64,000 nucleotides of DNA from Oscillospiraceae bacterium (GTDB lineage Bacteria; Bacillota; Clostridia; Oscillospirales; Acutalibacteraceae), in assembly GCA_015066395.1 (NCBI GenBank), contig SVOL01000005.1:1-64000 (forward strand), given 5' to 3'. Below the pieces are notes generated by a model, which was not told where the DNA came from, searched no databases, and worked only from the letters and a program-made list of their open reading frames with translations. A program made the translations under genes and the position numbers. This document shows positions 35,037-43,095 of the stretch, piece after piece. The first letter of the stretch is position 1. Each line of letters begins with the position of its first letter.

Positions 35037-35612
35037 ATGGCAAAAGAATTTTTAGTTGAAATTTCCGCTCGTCACGTTCACGTTTGCAAAGAGACTCTTG
35101 AGACTCTTTTCGGTGCAGGCTATGAGCTTACACCTAAAAAGGATCTTTCTCAGCCCGGTCAGTTTGCTTGTGAAGAAAGAGTTACTGTAGTAGGTCCTAA
35201 AAAGGAGATCGCGGGCGTATCTATCCTTGGTCCCTGCCGTCCTGAGGATCAGGTCGAGCTGTCCGCTACCGACGCTCGTTCCATCGGCGTTAAGGCTCCC
35301 ATCCGTGAGTCGGGCGATGTTGCAGGCTCGGGTGCTTGCAAACTCGTAGGTCCTTGCGGTGAAGTTGAACTCGCTCAGGGTGTTATTGTTGCAAAGCGTC
35401 ATATCCATATGACTCCCGAAGAGGCCGCAGAACTCGGCGTTAAGGATACTCAGATCGTCAACGTCAAGGTTACTACCGACGGCAGAAGCCTTATTTACGG
35501 TGATACCGTTGTTCGTGTAAGCCCTAAGTATGCTCTTGCAATGCATGTTGATACCGACGAAGCAAACGCCGCCGCCATCCCCGGCAGCTGCATGGCAACC
35601 ATCGTTGAATAA
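35037..35612 (+). CDS. pduL: Phosphate acyltransferase, PduL family
   Basis: Zinc enzyme interconverting acyl-CoA and acyl phosphate, with the role of phosphotransacetylase. Two duplicated barrel halves each carry a metal His motif: SARHVHV (near residue 11) and AKRHIHM (near 122). Length (191) fits PduL. No microcompartment genes are nearby, so a housekeeping role in acetate/ATP metabolism is likely (inference). It overlaps hemW by 8 bp. Confidence 0.92.
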   Translation: MAKEFLVEISARHVHVCKETLETLFGAGYELTPKKDLSQPGQFACEERVTVVGPKKEIAGVSILGPCRPEDQVELSATDARSIGVKAPIRESGDVAGSGACKLVGPCGEVELAQGVIVAKRHIHMTPEEAAELGVKDTQIVNVKVTTDGRSLIYGDTVVRVSPKYALAMHVDTDEANAAAIPGSCMATIVE

Positions 35613-36708
35613 TATCGGTCTTTACTTGCACGCTCCGTTCTGCAAGAGTAAATGTGCCTACTGCAATTTTTACTCATTCAATGCAGACGGTCATACTAAG
35701 ACTTGTTACACAGCCGTACTCCAAGAGCACATAAAGCTTAGCGGAGCACGGCTTTGTTCTGTTGCGGATACTCTCTATTTCGGCGGCGGCACTCCTTCCC
35801 TGCTCGGCGGCGAGAGAATAGCCTCGATAGTTAGAACCGCTAAAGAGTCTTTCGGTGACTGCTTCAACGAGATCACCGTTGAGGTAAACCCCGGTGATGA
35901 TCTGCAAAACGATTTTAACCTTATGAGATCTGCCGGTGTCAACCGACTGTCAATAGGTGTTCAATCCGCAGTGGCCGAAGAATTAAAAACATTATCCCGC
36001 CGTCATACGGCAGAGGACGCAAAGCATACAGTCGAACTGGCAAGAAGATCCGGGTTCGATAACATTTCGGTCGATCTGATGCTGGGCATTCCTAACCAGA
36101 CAAGTGACAGTTTAAATCAGTCATTAAATTTTGTTTTGTCGCTCAAACCAACCCACATTTCCTGCTATATTTTAAAAATTGAACCCGACACAGTCTTCGG
36201 CAAGACCGATTTAAATACCCTCAATCTGCCCTCTGAAGACGAGGTTGCCGATCTGTATTTACAGATGTGTACCACCCTCGCCGATGCCGGTTTTGAGCAT
36301 TATGAGATCTCGAATTTCGCACTACCCGGTTACCGTTCAATGCACAATATGAAATATTGGAACTGTGAGGAGTATTTGGGGTTGGGTCCTTCCGCACATT
36401 CATTTTTGAACGGCAAGCGATATTATTTTGAAAGAGATCTCGGCAAATACCTCACCTCACCCGATATCGTTTTTGACTCAGACGGTGGAGATGAAGAGGA
36501 ATACCTGATGCTTAGACTCCGCCTTATCGACGGAGTAAACTATAATAAATACTTTCAAAAATTCGGCAAACCCTTCCCTGCTCACATCGTCGACAAAGCC
36601 CGAAAATTCACCGATGCAGGTCTTGTTTCAATGAGTGAAAACGGTTTTCACCTCACCGAAAACGGATTTTTGGTGTCAAATTCTGTCATATCGGAACTTA
36701 TTTTGTAA
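35605..36708 (+). CDS. hemW: Radical SAM heme chaperone HemW
   Basis: HemN-like radical SAM protein that binds heme and a 4Fe-4S cluster. CxxxCxxC is in APFCKSKCAYCNFYSF, and the HemW signature CNFYS is present. YFGGGTPSLL, GVNRLSIGVQSA and DLMLGIPNQT follow. The likely start is TTG 35605, overlapping the pduL stop, since it gives the family N terminus (N)NIGLYLHAPFC; no separate ribosome site is seen, suggesting coupling. 367 residues. Confidence 0.92.
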   Translation: MNNIGLYLHAPFCKSKCAYCNFYSFNADGHTKTCYTAVLQEHIKLSGARLCSVADTLYFGGGTPSLLGGERIASIVRTAKESFGDCFNEITVEVNPGDDLQNDFNLMRSAGVNRLSIGVQSAVAEELKTLSRRHTAEDAKHTVELARRSGFDNISVDLMLGIPNQTSDSLNQSLNFVLSLKPTHISCYILKIEPDTVFGKTDLNTLNLPSEDEVADLYLQMCTTLADAGFEHYEISNFALPGYRSMHNMKYWNCEEYLGLGPSAHSFLNGKRYYFERDLGKYLTSPDIVFDSDGGDEEEYLMLRLRLIDGVNYNKYFQKFGKPFPAHIVDKARKFTDAGLVSMSENGFHLTENGFLVSNSVISELIL

Positions 36709-36773
36709 TTTGGGGTAGAAAATTCTATTTTAATGTGTTATTATTAACTCAATAAATGTAGGAGGTAACAAAA

Positions 36774-37247
36774 ATGAAAAAGTTTTTCTCGGAATTCAAA
36801 GCATTTATCAGCAAAGGTAATATAATCGATATGGCCGTCGGTGTTGTTGTCGGCGGTGCATTCAGTAAGATCGTTTCATCGTTAGTTGCTGACATCATTA
36901 ACCCTCTTGTCGGTCTTGCTACCGGCAAGGTTGAGCTCAGCGAAATGAAGTACATACTCCAGCCTGAGATCGTAGACGCCGCTACCGAAACCGTCACACA
37001 GGCAGAAATTGCCCTTAAATACGGCAACTTCCTGCAGATGATCATCGACTTCCTCATCATCGCTTTCTCCATCTTCGTTGTTATCAAGGTTATGATGGGT
37101 ACTCAGAAAAAATTAGAGTCGCTCAAGCACAAAAATGAAGAAGAAGTCGTTGAAGCCGCACCTACCACCAAGGTATGTCCTTTCTGCAAATCCGAGATCG
37201 CTATCGATGCTACCCGTTGCGCACATTGCACTTCCGAAGTCGAATAA
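36774..37247 (+). CDS. mscL: Large-conductance mechanosensitive channel with C-terminal zinc ribbon
   Basis: Osmotic emergency valve. KKFFSEFKAFISKGNIIDMAVGVVVGGAF is the MscL N terminus plus TM1, and FLQMIIDFLIIAFSIFVVIK is TM2. The C-terminal end is unusual: after a short acidic linker, CPFCKSEIAIDATRCAHCTSE (about 134-154) forms a CxxC...CxxC zinc ribbon. SD AGGAGG precedes the ATG. Single gene with terminator. Confidence 0.95.
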   Translation: MKKFFSEFKAFISKGNIIDMAVGVVVGGAFSKIVSSLVADIINPLVGLATGKVELSEMKYILQPEIVDAATETVTQAEIALKYGNFLQMIIDFLIIAFSIFVVIKVMMGTQKKLESLKHKNEEEVVEAAPTTKVCPFCKSEIAIDATRCAHCTSEVE

Positions 37248-37251
37248 TTTC

Positions 37252-37291
37252 AAAACATCGGTTTTCCCGGGAAAACCGATGTTTTTTTTTA
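37252..37291 (+). terminator. Terminator of mscL
   Basis: A 16-bp palindrome (AAACATCGGTTTTCCC and complement, 37253-37284) is followed by a run of T to 37290. Confidence 0.93.
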
Positions 37292-37311
37292 CAGTCTTAA
37301 TCAAATTGCTA

Positions 37312-37340
37312 TTGCAATAAAAGGCTTTATATGCTAAAAT
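37312..37340 (+). promoter_or_regulatory. Sigma-A promoter of galE
   Basis: TTGCAA (37312-37317), 17 bp, TAAAAT (37335-37340). Confidence 0.7.
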
Positions 37341-37378
37341 ATTTAAGTTAAAACAATTCTTGAAAGGCGTGTTTTATC

Positions 37379-38392
37379 ATGGCAATTCTTATCACCGGCG
37401 GTGCCGGTTATATCGGCAGTCATACCTGCATCGAGTTAGCAAACGCAGGCTATGATATTGTTATTGTTGATAATCTTCGCAACAGTAAATTTGAAGCCGT
37501 CAAACGTATTGAAAAGATAATCGGCAAGCCCGTTAAATTCTACGAGGCCGATGTCCGCGACAGAAAAGCTCTTCGCGAGATCTTTAGTGAAAACAAGATC
37601 GAAGCGGCAATTCATTTCGCAGGTCTTAAGGCAGTTGGTGAGTCGGCTAAAATTCCTATGGAATACTATAAGAACAATATCGACTCCACCTTTGCTCTCT
37701 GCGACGTAATGGAAGAGTTTAATGTTAAAAAATTGGTGTTCTCCTCTTCGGCGACTGTTTACGGTGTTGCTACCGAGATGCCGCTCAATGAAACAATGCC
37801 CTTGGGTGCAATTAACCCCTACGGCCGCACCAAACTCTTTATTGAGGAAATGATGCGCGACCTTTATGCTTCGGATAACAGCTGGAGCATTGCTCTGCTT
37901 CGCTACTTTAACCCCATCGGTGCTCACAAATCGGGCACTATCGGCGAAGACCCGAAGGGTATACCTAATAACCTTATGCCCTACATTTCGCAGGTTGCAG
38001 TCGGTCGTTTAGAAAAGCTTCATGTTTTCGGCAACGACTACAAGACGGTCGACGGCACCGGTGTCCGCGATTACATTCATGTTGTTGACCTTGCTGACGG
38101 TCACGTCAAGGCGGTCGACTGGGCACTTAAAAATACCGGTTGTGAAGCCATCAATTTAGGTACCGGTAACGGATGCAGTGTTCTGCAGCTCAAAGACGCT
38201 TTCCAAAAAGCCTCAGGTATTGAGATTCCGTTCGTTATCGACCCGAGACGCCCCGGTGATCCCGACGAGGTTTATGCAAACGCCGATAAAGCGAAGGCTT
38301 TACTCGGTTGGGAAGCAAAGAGAACTATCGAAGATATGTGCTCTGACACCTGGCGTTGGCAGAAAAATAACCCCAACGGCTATGCAGAATAA
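37379..38392 (+). CDS. galE: UDP-glucose 4-epimerase
   Basis: NAD-dependent extended SDR that interconverts UDP-glucose and UDP-galactose. The GGAGYIGSH cofactor loop is at residues 7-15. SSSATVYG and the Tyr-x3-Lys pair in NPYGRTKLFIEEM make the catalytic centre; the end FDAxP-type region is complete. 337 residues is normal. A lone gene, so it probably supplies sugar nucleotides for surface glycans or handles dietary galactose. Confidence 0.96.
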   Translation: MAILITGGAGYIGSHTCIELANAGYDIVIVDNLRNSKFEAVKRIEKIIGKPVKFYEADVRDRKALREIFSENKIEAAIHFAGLKAVGESAKIPMEYYKNNIDSTFALCDVMEEFNVKKLVFSSSATVYGVATEMPLNETMPLGAINPYGRTKLFIEEMMRDLYASDNSWSIALLRYFNPIGAHKSGTIGEDPKGIPNNLMPYISQVAVGRLEKLHVFGNDYKTVDGTGVRDYIHVVDLADGHVKAVDWALKNTGCEAINLGTGNGCSVLQLKDAFQKASGIEIPFVIDPRRPGDPDEVYANADKAKALLGWEAKRTIEDMCSDTWRWQKNNPNGYAE

Positions 38393-38401
38393 TCAGCAAT
38401 T

Positions 38402-38438
38402 TAAAACCTCGAAAGCGTACGCTTTCGAGGTTTTCTTT
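38402..38438. terminator. Bidirectional terminator between galE and the YwaF-like gene
   Basis: A 14-bp stem (AAAACCTCGAAAGC, 38403-38416, with 38421-38434) closes a 4-nt loop and has A/T flanks. Confidence 0.9.
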
Positions 38439-39273
38439 ATACATTCAGTAATTCTTTTTGTCTTTTCAGCGAAAGTTTTGATGCAATCTTTTTTATTAAC
38501 ATTGCAATCAATATCATTATATACGCGGCCAAAGTAAACACACCTATGTATATCACAAGGCTTACCGCAAAAGGTACAAGCGGCTGAACAAGACTGAACA
38601 GCGGCAACGACGGTTCACAATGAGGGCTGATAAAGAACATATTGAACTCATCAGTCTCGAGCAGACCGGTCTTGAACGCGATCTCGTTCATAACTGCCGC
38701 TATGGCTACTGCTGCCGCAAAAACAGGAATTGCCTTCAAAACAGTCTTATGCTTTAACGGCACATAACCAGTGTAAAGCAGATAAACGCCAATCACGATC
38801 ATAGAACTGTGACAAACCATTGTTTGGATATTGATACCGATAGTATCAATAAACACAGTGTTGGGATAAAGCATCACACAGACACCTGCAAAGATCGCGT
38901 ATGACGCCAAAAAAGCACCCAAAGCATTGTGAACCTTTCCCTTTCGGATAATTCCGAACAGTAAACCTGCATACATCGGAGTTGAACAGAACTGGAACGG
39001 GAAAGCGTACCATTTAAAATCCGAAGTTATAGCGCCGTCGGTAATACTAAAGGTATAGACTATCTGCTTGTAGACCTCTAAAACAGTAACGAGTATTGCC
39101 GTAAAGAATACTATCCTATGTACCTGTTTTTCAGTTCCCTCTTTGAAGAGCCGACACAGCAAGACCGAAGCCGCAACGGTCAGTATCAGCCACATAATAT
39201 GAAACCAGCCGTACATAGTAGGTTCAGTCATTTCTACTTCCAGAACCTCAAGAACACTCTTAAAAATATTCAT
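38437..39273 (-). CDS. TIGR02206/YwaF-like integral membrane protein
   Basis: A 278-residue protein with seven to eight membrane helices. The pattern WYAFPFQFCSTPMYAGLL and the loop arrangement resemble the YwaF/TIGR02206 family, of unknown function. Start ATG 39273 lies behind GAGGGTGG. It follows the isomerase gene but a strong terminator lies between; I found no convincing promoter of its own, so it may depend on read-through. Confidence 0.7.
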   Translation of the reverse strand: MNIFKSVLEVLEVEMTEPTMYGWFHIMWLILTVAASVLLCRLFKEGTEKQVHRIVFFTAILVTVLEVYKQIVYTFSITDGAITSDFKWYAFPFQFCSTPMYAGLLFGIIRKGKVHNALGAFLASYAIFAGVCVMLYPNTVFIDTIGINIQTMVCHSSMIVIGVYLLYTGYVPLKHKTVLKAIPVFAAAVAIAAVMNEIAFKTGLLETDEFNMFFISPHCEPSLPLFSLVQPLVPFAVSLVIYIGVFTLAAYIMILIAMLIKKIASKLSLKRQKELLNV

Positions 39274-39291
39274 TTTATCCACCCTCAAAAC

Positions 39292-39332
39292 AAATAAAAG
39301 TGCGCAACCTCAACCAAAGTTGCGCACTTTTT
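39292..39332 (-). terminator. Terminator of the isomerase gene
   Basis: A 12-bp stem (AAAGTGCGCAAC with GTTGCGCACTTT, 39297-39308 and 39319-39330) is followed on the minus strand by TTATTTG. Confidence 0.88.
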
Positions 39333-39354
39333 AACTTCAAGTTGAGAAGTTTAA

Positions 39355-40761
39355 TTATTTCTCGCAGGAATCGTCATATTTAAGATTCGGGAAATACTTG
39401 CAGAACTCCTTGAACTCTTTTCTGTAGTCGCCCTCGATCTCAACAAAGTGATGGATATAAGGACCGTCAAGCAATCTGTCCTCGATCTTGTCGAGATTAT
39501 CAAACTCAGCCCAGATATAAGTACCGTGAGTCTGCGGACCGGGAACTGTGTGACCGCACAAGGGCAATACCATATAGTTACCGCTCTCCTGATCAATACG
39601 TGCAACTGTGTATGTGCCGTCCTTACCTCTGAACCACTCACGCTGGTTTACAAGTCGAGCCGTGCTGTCGGGAGCCTTTACAGAAAGCGGGAAAGGTCCG
39701 CAATGCCACAAAAGCTCAGCATTCTTGTTTTCGGGATGGCGGACGGTGAACTCGCCTAAGAAGGGTCTCTTCTTGCCCAGAGCCGCACTGGTAAGCAACG
39801 AAGCGGTAATAGCACAGTGCATATCGCTCTCACAGCTGACATAATAACCCATATCATTGAGCACGCCGAATACTGAACACGGGCACAGACCGTCAAACAT
39901 CTGCGGATATCCTGTCCAGCATTCACTCGACATAACATCTACATTGTAGTCAGCAAAGAGCTTCTTATATGTAACGACCAAGGTTGACATTCTCTCAACA
40001 TAATCGGGAGTGAGGTCATCCATCTGATAGTTGTCGTAGAAGATCTTTTCGACCTCTTTGATCTCATCCTGCTTTGTTTCCTTAACTTCTTTATAAGCCT
40101 GCTCAACAAAAGCAAAGTTAATGGGAATAATGCGGATACCGAACTTCTCCATCAACTCGCCTTCGTTCCAGATTACCGAGAAGAAAGGCTTGGGACGGGT
40201 ACCCAACTGACCGACGCGCATACCGCGGAAGTTCTTGACCATACAAGCAACTCTTACAAAGCTGTCAAAGCCGGTTGCAAATGTATCGGAATCAACGGTG
40301 CAGCAGTTGATATGAGAGAAAGGAATGTGATATCTCTGCATCTGACGCGAAAGACCGAACGAACCGCACTGAGAGTCGGTCGGACGCATACCGTCAACAT
40401 AGTATTCATCATCAAGCGGAGCCCAGATACAAACGGGCAGATCCATTGCCTTTGCCAAATCGGCAGCAGCCTCTTCGTTACCGAAGTTGGCGTTGATAAT
40501 GAAAACTGCGTCAACCTTCTCAGCCTTAAAACGCTCAACAGTAGCGGCAACCGATTCCTCATTATAAATAAGGTCGTTACAGCCTAAGCCTTTGGTGTCA
40601 ACGAACTCAACGTTTTCACTCTTAAAGTTCTTTTCGATGTAATCTACAAATCTGTGTCCTCTTTCCTCAGCGGAGACCCAGGTAAGGAAGGTTTTTGCAG
40701 GACGGTTTGTAGCATCACGGCGAAGCGGAACAAGACCGATCTTTACTTTGTAATCAAACAT
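39355..40761 (-). CDS. L-fucose/L-arabinose isomerase family protein
   Basis: A 468-residue member of the FucI/AraA-like isomerases. VDAVFIINANFGNEEAAADLAKAMDLPV and CIWAPLDDEY match the N-terminal Rossmann-like domains. SSECWTGYPQMFDG, CESDMHCAI and QTHGTYIWAEF hold the likely metal-binding Glu, Asp and His of the active site. Which sugar is isomerised cannot be told. SD AGAGGTG before ATG 40761. No kinase, aldolase, transporter or regulator lies nearby; a palindromic operator overlaps its predicted transcription start. Confidence 0.82.
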   Translation of the reverse strand: MFDYKVKIGLVPLRRDATNRPAKTFLTWVSAEERGHRFVDYIEKNFKSENVEFVDTKGLGCNDLIYNEESVAATVERFKAEKVDAVFIINANFGNEEAAADLAKAMDLPVCIWAPLDDEYYVDGMRPTDSQCGSFGLSRQMQRYHIPFSHINCCTVDSDTFATGFDSFVRVACMVKNFRGMRVGQLGTRPKPFFSVIWNEGELMEKFGIRIIPINFAFVEQAYKEVKETKQDEIKEVEKIFYDNYQMDDLTPDYVERMSTLVVTYKKLFADYNVDVMSSECWTGYPQMFDGLCPCSVFGVLNDMGYYVSCESDMHCAITASLLTSAALGKKRPFLGEFTVRHPENKNAELLWHCGPFPLSVKAPDSTARLVNQREWFRGKDGTYTVARIDQESGNYMVLPLCGHTVPGPQTHGTYIWAEFDNLDKIEDRLLDGPYIHHFVEIEGDYRKEFKEFCKYFPNLKYDDSCEK

Positions 40762-40784
40762 AAAAAACACCTCTTTGGTTTTTG

Positions 40785-40805
40785 GTATGTAAATCACTTA
40801 CATAC
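40785..40805. promoter_or_regulatory. Palindromic operator at the isomerase promoter
   Basis: GTATGTAA-N5-TTACATAC is a perfect 8-bp inverted repeat. It covers the predicted transcription start (about 40800), as for a GntR- or LacI-type repressor. The regulator is not encoded nearby. Confidence 0.65.
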
Positions 40806-40806
40806 T

Positions 40807-40835
40807 ATTATAATTATGCTCTTTTTTCCTCTAAA
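40807..40835 (-). promoter_or_regulatory. Promoter of the isomerase gene
   Basis: TATAAT (40812-40807) with a weak -35, TTTAGA (40835-40830), at 17 bp. The weak -35 suggests activation or low basal use. Confidence 0.55.
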
Positions 40836-40865
40836 AAGCAACAATTATTTACAAATAAACTCAAA

Positions 40866-41999
40866 TTAATCGTCGGAACTAAAGTTACCCAGCTCGTTTT
40901 TGGACGCGGCCTTGAGATAAGCATTCACAAAACCGTCAAGATCGCCGTCCATTACCGCACCGACATTGCCCGATTCAAAACCGGTTCGGTGATCCTTTAC
41001 AAGAGTATACGGCATAAAGACGTAGGACCTTATCTGTGAACCCCAGGCGATATCCTTCTGAACACCCTTGATATCCTCGATCTTGTCAAGATGCTCACGC
41101 TCTTTTATCTCCAAAAGCTTGGATTTAAGCATTGTCATTGCGACTTCCCTGTTCTGCAGCTGGCTACGCTCGTTTTGACAGGCAACAACTATTCCCGTAG
41201 GGATATGTGTAATTCGGATAGCAGATTCGGTCTTATTAACATGCTGACCGCCTGCACCGCTTGAACGGTAGGTATCGACCTTCAAGTCCTCATCGCGAAT
41301 TTCAATATTAACATCTGCAGTGATCTCAGGCATAACCTCAAGCGAAGCAAACGAAGTGTGTCTGCGACCCGATGAATCAAACGGCGAGCAACGGACAAGT
41401 CGGTGAACACCGTTTTCACCCTTTAAATATCCGTAGGCGTTGATACCGTTGACAGTCAACACAGCACTCTTAAGACCTGCTTCTTCGCCGTCCAAAAAGT
41501 CGACCATATTGACCTTGAAGCCGTGCTGTTCACCCCAATGGGTATACATTCTCACCAGCATCTGGTTCCAGTCCTGAGCCTCGGTACCGCCTGCACCCGC
41601 GTGGAATGTGAGGATGGCGTTGTTAGAGTCATACTCACCGATAAGAAGCGTTGACAAACGCTGTTCCTCAAGACTTTTCAAGGCCTCGTCAACACCCTCA
41701 GTCACCTCATCGAGCATCGAGAGGTCACCCTCTTCATCAGCCATTTCGATGAGCACCAGGGTATCCTCATAAAGTGACTGCAACTTCTCATACTTTTCGA
41801 TTTTTTGTTTTAACTGACTGAGCTTCTGCTGTATTTTTTGAGCATTGGCAAGGTCGTTCCAAAAATCGGGTGCGGTCGACTGAAGTTCAAGACTCTCGAC
41901 CTCACGGCGCAAATAATCAAGCCCCAGAGCATCGCCGAGTTCCTTAATATCACTCTCGACAGCCGTCAATCGGCTCTTCTGTTCTTCGTACTGAAGCAT
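40866..41999 (-). CDS. prfB: Peptide chain release factor 2, without programmed frameshift
   Basis: Class I release factor for UGA and UAA stops. GAGGTEAQDW precedes the domain-3 GGQ motif in SSGAGGQHVNKTESAIRITHIPTG, and the SPF stop-recognition motif is in CSPFDSSGRRHTSF. The 377-residue frame is continuous from ATG 41999. The usual in-frame UGA near codon 26 is absent; codons 25-29 read CTG GGG CTT GAT TAT. It follows prmA by 14 bp. Confidence 0.96.
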   Translation of the reverse strand: MLQYEEQKSRLTAVESDIKELGDALGLDYLRREVESLELQSTAPDFWNDLANAQKIQQKLSQLKQKIEKYEKLQSLYEDTLVLIEMADEEGDLSMLDEVTEGVDEALKSLEEQRLSTLLIGEYDSNNAILTFHAGAGGTEAQDWNQMLVRMYTHWGEQHGFKVNMVDFLDGEEAGLKSAVLTVNGINAYGYLKGENGVHRLVRCSPFDSSGRRHTSFASLEVMPEITADVNIEIRDEDLKVDTYRSSGAGGQHVNKTESAIRITHIPTGIVVACQNERSQLQNREVAMTMLKSKLLEIKEREHLDKIEDIKGVQKDIAWGSQIRSYVFMPYTLVKDHRTGFESGNVGAVMDGDLDGFVNAYLKAASKNELGNFSSDD

Positions 42000-42013
42000 A
42001 AGTTCCTCCTAAT

Positions 42014-42934
42014 TTAAATCTTTTTAACAGCAAAAGCACGCCAATTCTCGCACTCTGCCTCGTCAATTATCTCATATCCGTACTTTTTAAAAGCGGCTTT
42101 AACATCATCCTCACGGATATCGATTATACCCGAGCAAAGAAACACCGAGTCCTCTTTCATAAACTCTTCAACATTGGAAAGCAAAGAGATGATGACATCG
42201 GCAACAATATTTGCACAAACAACATCATAGCGTTCCGTTATCTTATCGCAGAGGTCGCCGAGAATAAAGCTCGCCTTGTTCTCAACTTTGTTGATCTCAG
42301 CGTTCTCTTTAGCAACCTTGACCGCGACCGGATCAATATCAACTCCGTCAACCTTCTTAGCACCAAGCAGTGCCGCGCCGATGCTCAGAATTCCGCTGCC
42401 CGAACCGATGTCAAGCAGAGTGCAATCCTGCGATACGTACCTTTCAAGCAGTTCCAAACACATCTTGGTGGTGGCGTGAGTGCCGGTGCCGAAAGCAGCG
42501 CCGGGATCAATGCTTAAGACCACACGGCCGTCATTATTATCATAACTCTCCCAGCTGGGTCTGATCACCAACTTTTCACCGATCTCGGTAACTTTAAAAA
42601 ACCTCTTCCAATTATCGGCCCATTCAGCTTCGCTGATACTGTCGGTCATTATTTCACACTTGATACCGACGGCATCATAGCGCGCTCTTAAATATTCAAC
42701 CGACTCCAACGGATTCTGTTCATCACTCATATAAATATGAATGATGGACACGGTTCTGTCCTTCTTGACCAGTTCTTCGTCGATAAGATCAATGTGAGCT
42801 ATCTCCAACGCGTCCTTTTCAAGTTCAGAATAATCCTCGGTATAAATGCCGTACGGCACGACCATATTGGCAATGGCCTCGGCCGTTTCGGTATCGCTTT
42901 GGGCAACCTTTATTTTAATTTCGGTCCAATCCAA
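42014..42934 (-). CDS. prmA: Ribosomal protein L11 methyltransferase
   Basis: AdoMet-dependent trimethylation of L11. DPGAAFGTGTHATTKMCLELLE and LDIGSGSGILSIGAALLGAKKV are the signatures; CANIVADVI carries the NxxxD-type catalytic region. Start: TTG 42934 (MDWTEIKIKV) lies 8 nt after GGAGGGT; an in-frame ATG at 42955 is upstream of that site and less likely. 306 residues. Operon with prfB. Confidence 0.94.
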   Translation of the reverse strand: MDWTEIKIKVAQSDTETAEAIANMVVPYGIYTEDYSELEKDALEIAHIDLIDEELVKKDRTVSIIHIYMSDEQNPLESVEYLRARYDAVGIKCEIMTDSISEAEWADNWKRFFKVTEIGEKLVIRPSWESYDNNDGRVVLSIDPGAAFGTGTHATTKMCLELLERYVSQDCTLLDIGSGSGILSIGAALLGAKKVDGVDIDPVAVKVAKENAEINKVENKASFILGDLCDKITERYDVVCANIVADVIISLLSNVEEFMKEDSVFLCSGIIDIREDDVKAAFKKYGYEIIDEAECENWRAFAVKKI

Positions 42935-42971
42935 AAGTAACCCTCCAAAACTCATAAATTTCCATCTTCAT

Positions 42972-42999
42972 ATTGTATCACAAACGCGGCAAAAATCAA
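42972..42999 (-). promoter_or_regulatory. Promoter of prmA-prfB
   Basis: TTGATT (42999-42994), 16 bp, TACAAT (42977-42972) on the minus strand. Confidence 0.65.
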
Positions 43000-43027
43000 A
43001 CACAAATATATAAATTCTTTAAAATAA

Positions 43028-43056
43028 TTGATTTTTGCGATAAGTTATAGTATAAT
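43028..43056 (+). promoter_or_regulatory. Sigma-A promoter of the P-type ATPase-like gene
   Basis: TTGATT (43028-43033), 17 bp, TATAAT (43051-43056). AAGGAG precedes the ATG at 43096. Confidence 0.78.
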
Positions 43057-43095
43057 TGGCGTATCAAAATGCCATTCCAAAAGGAGTGTTAATTA

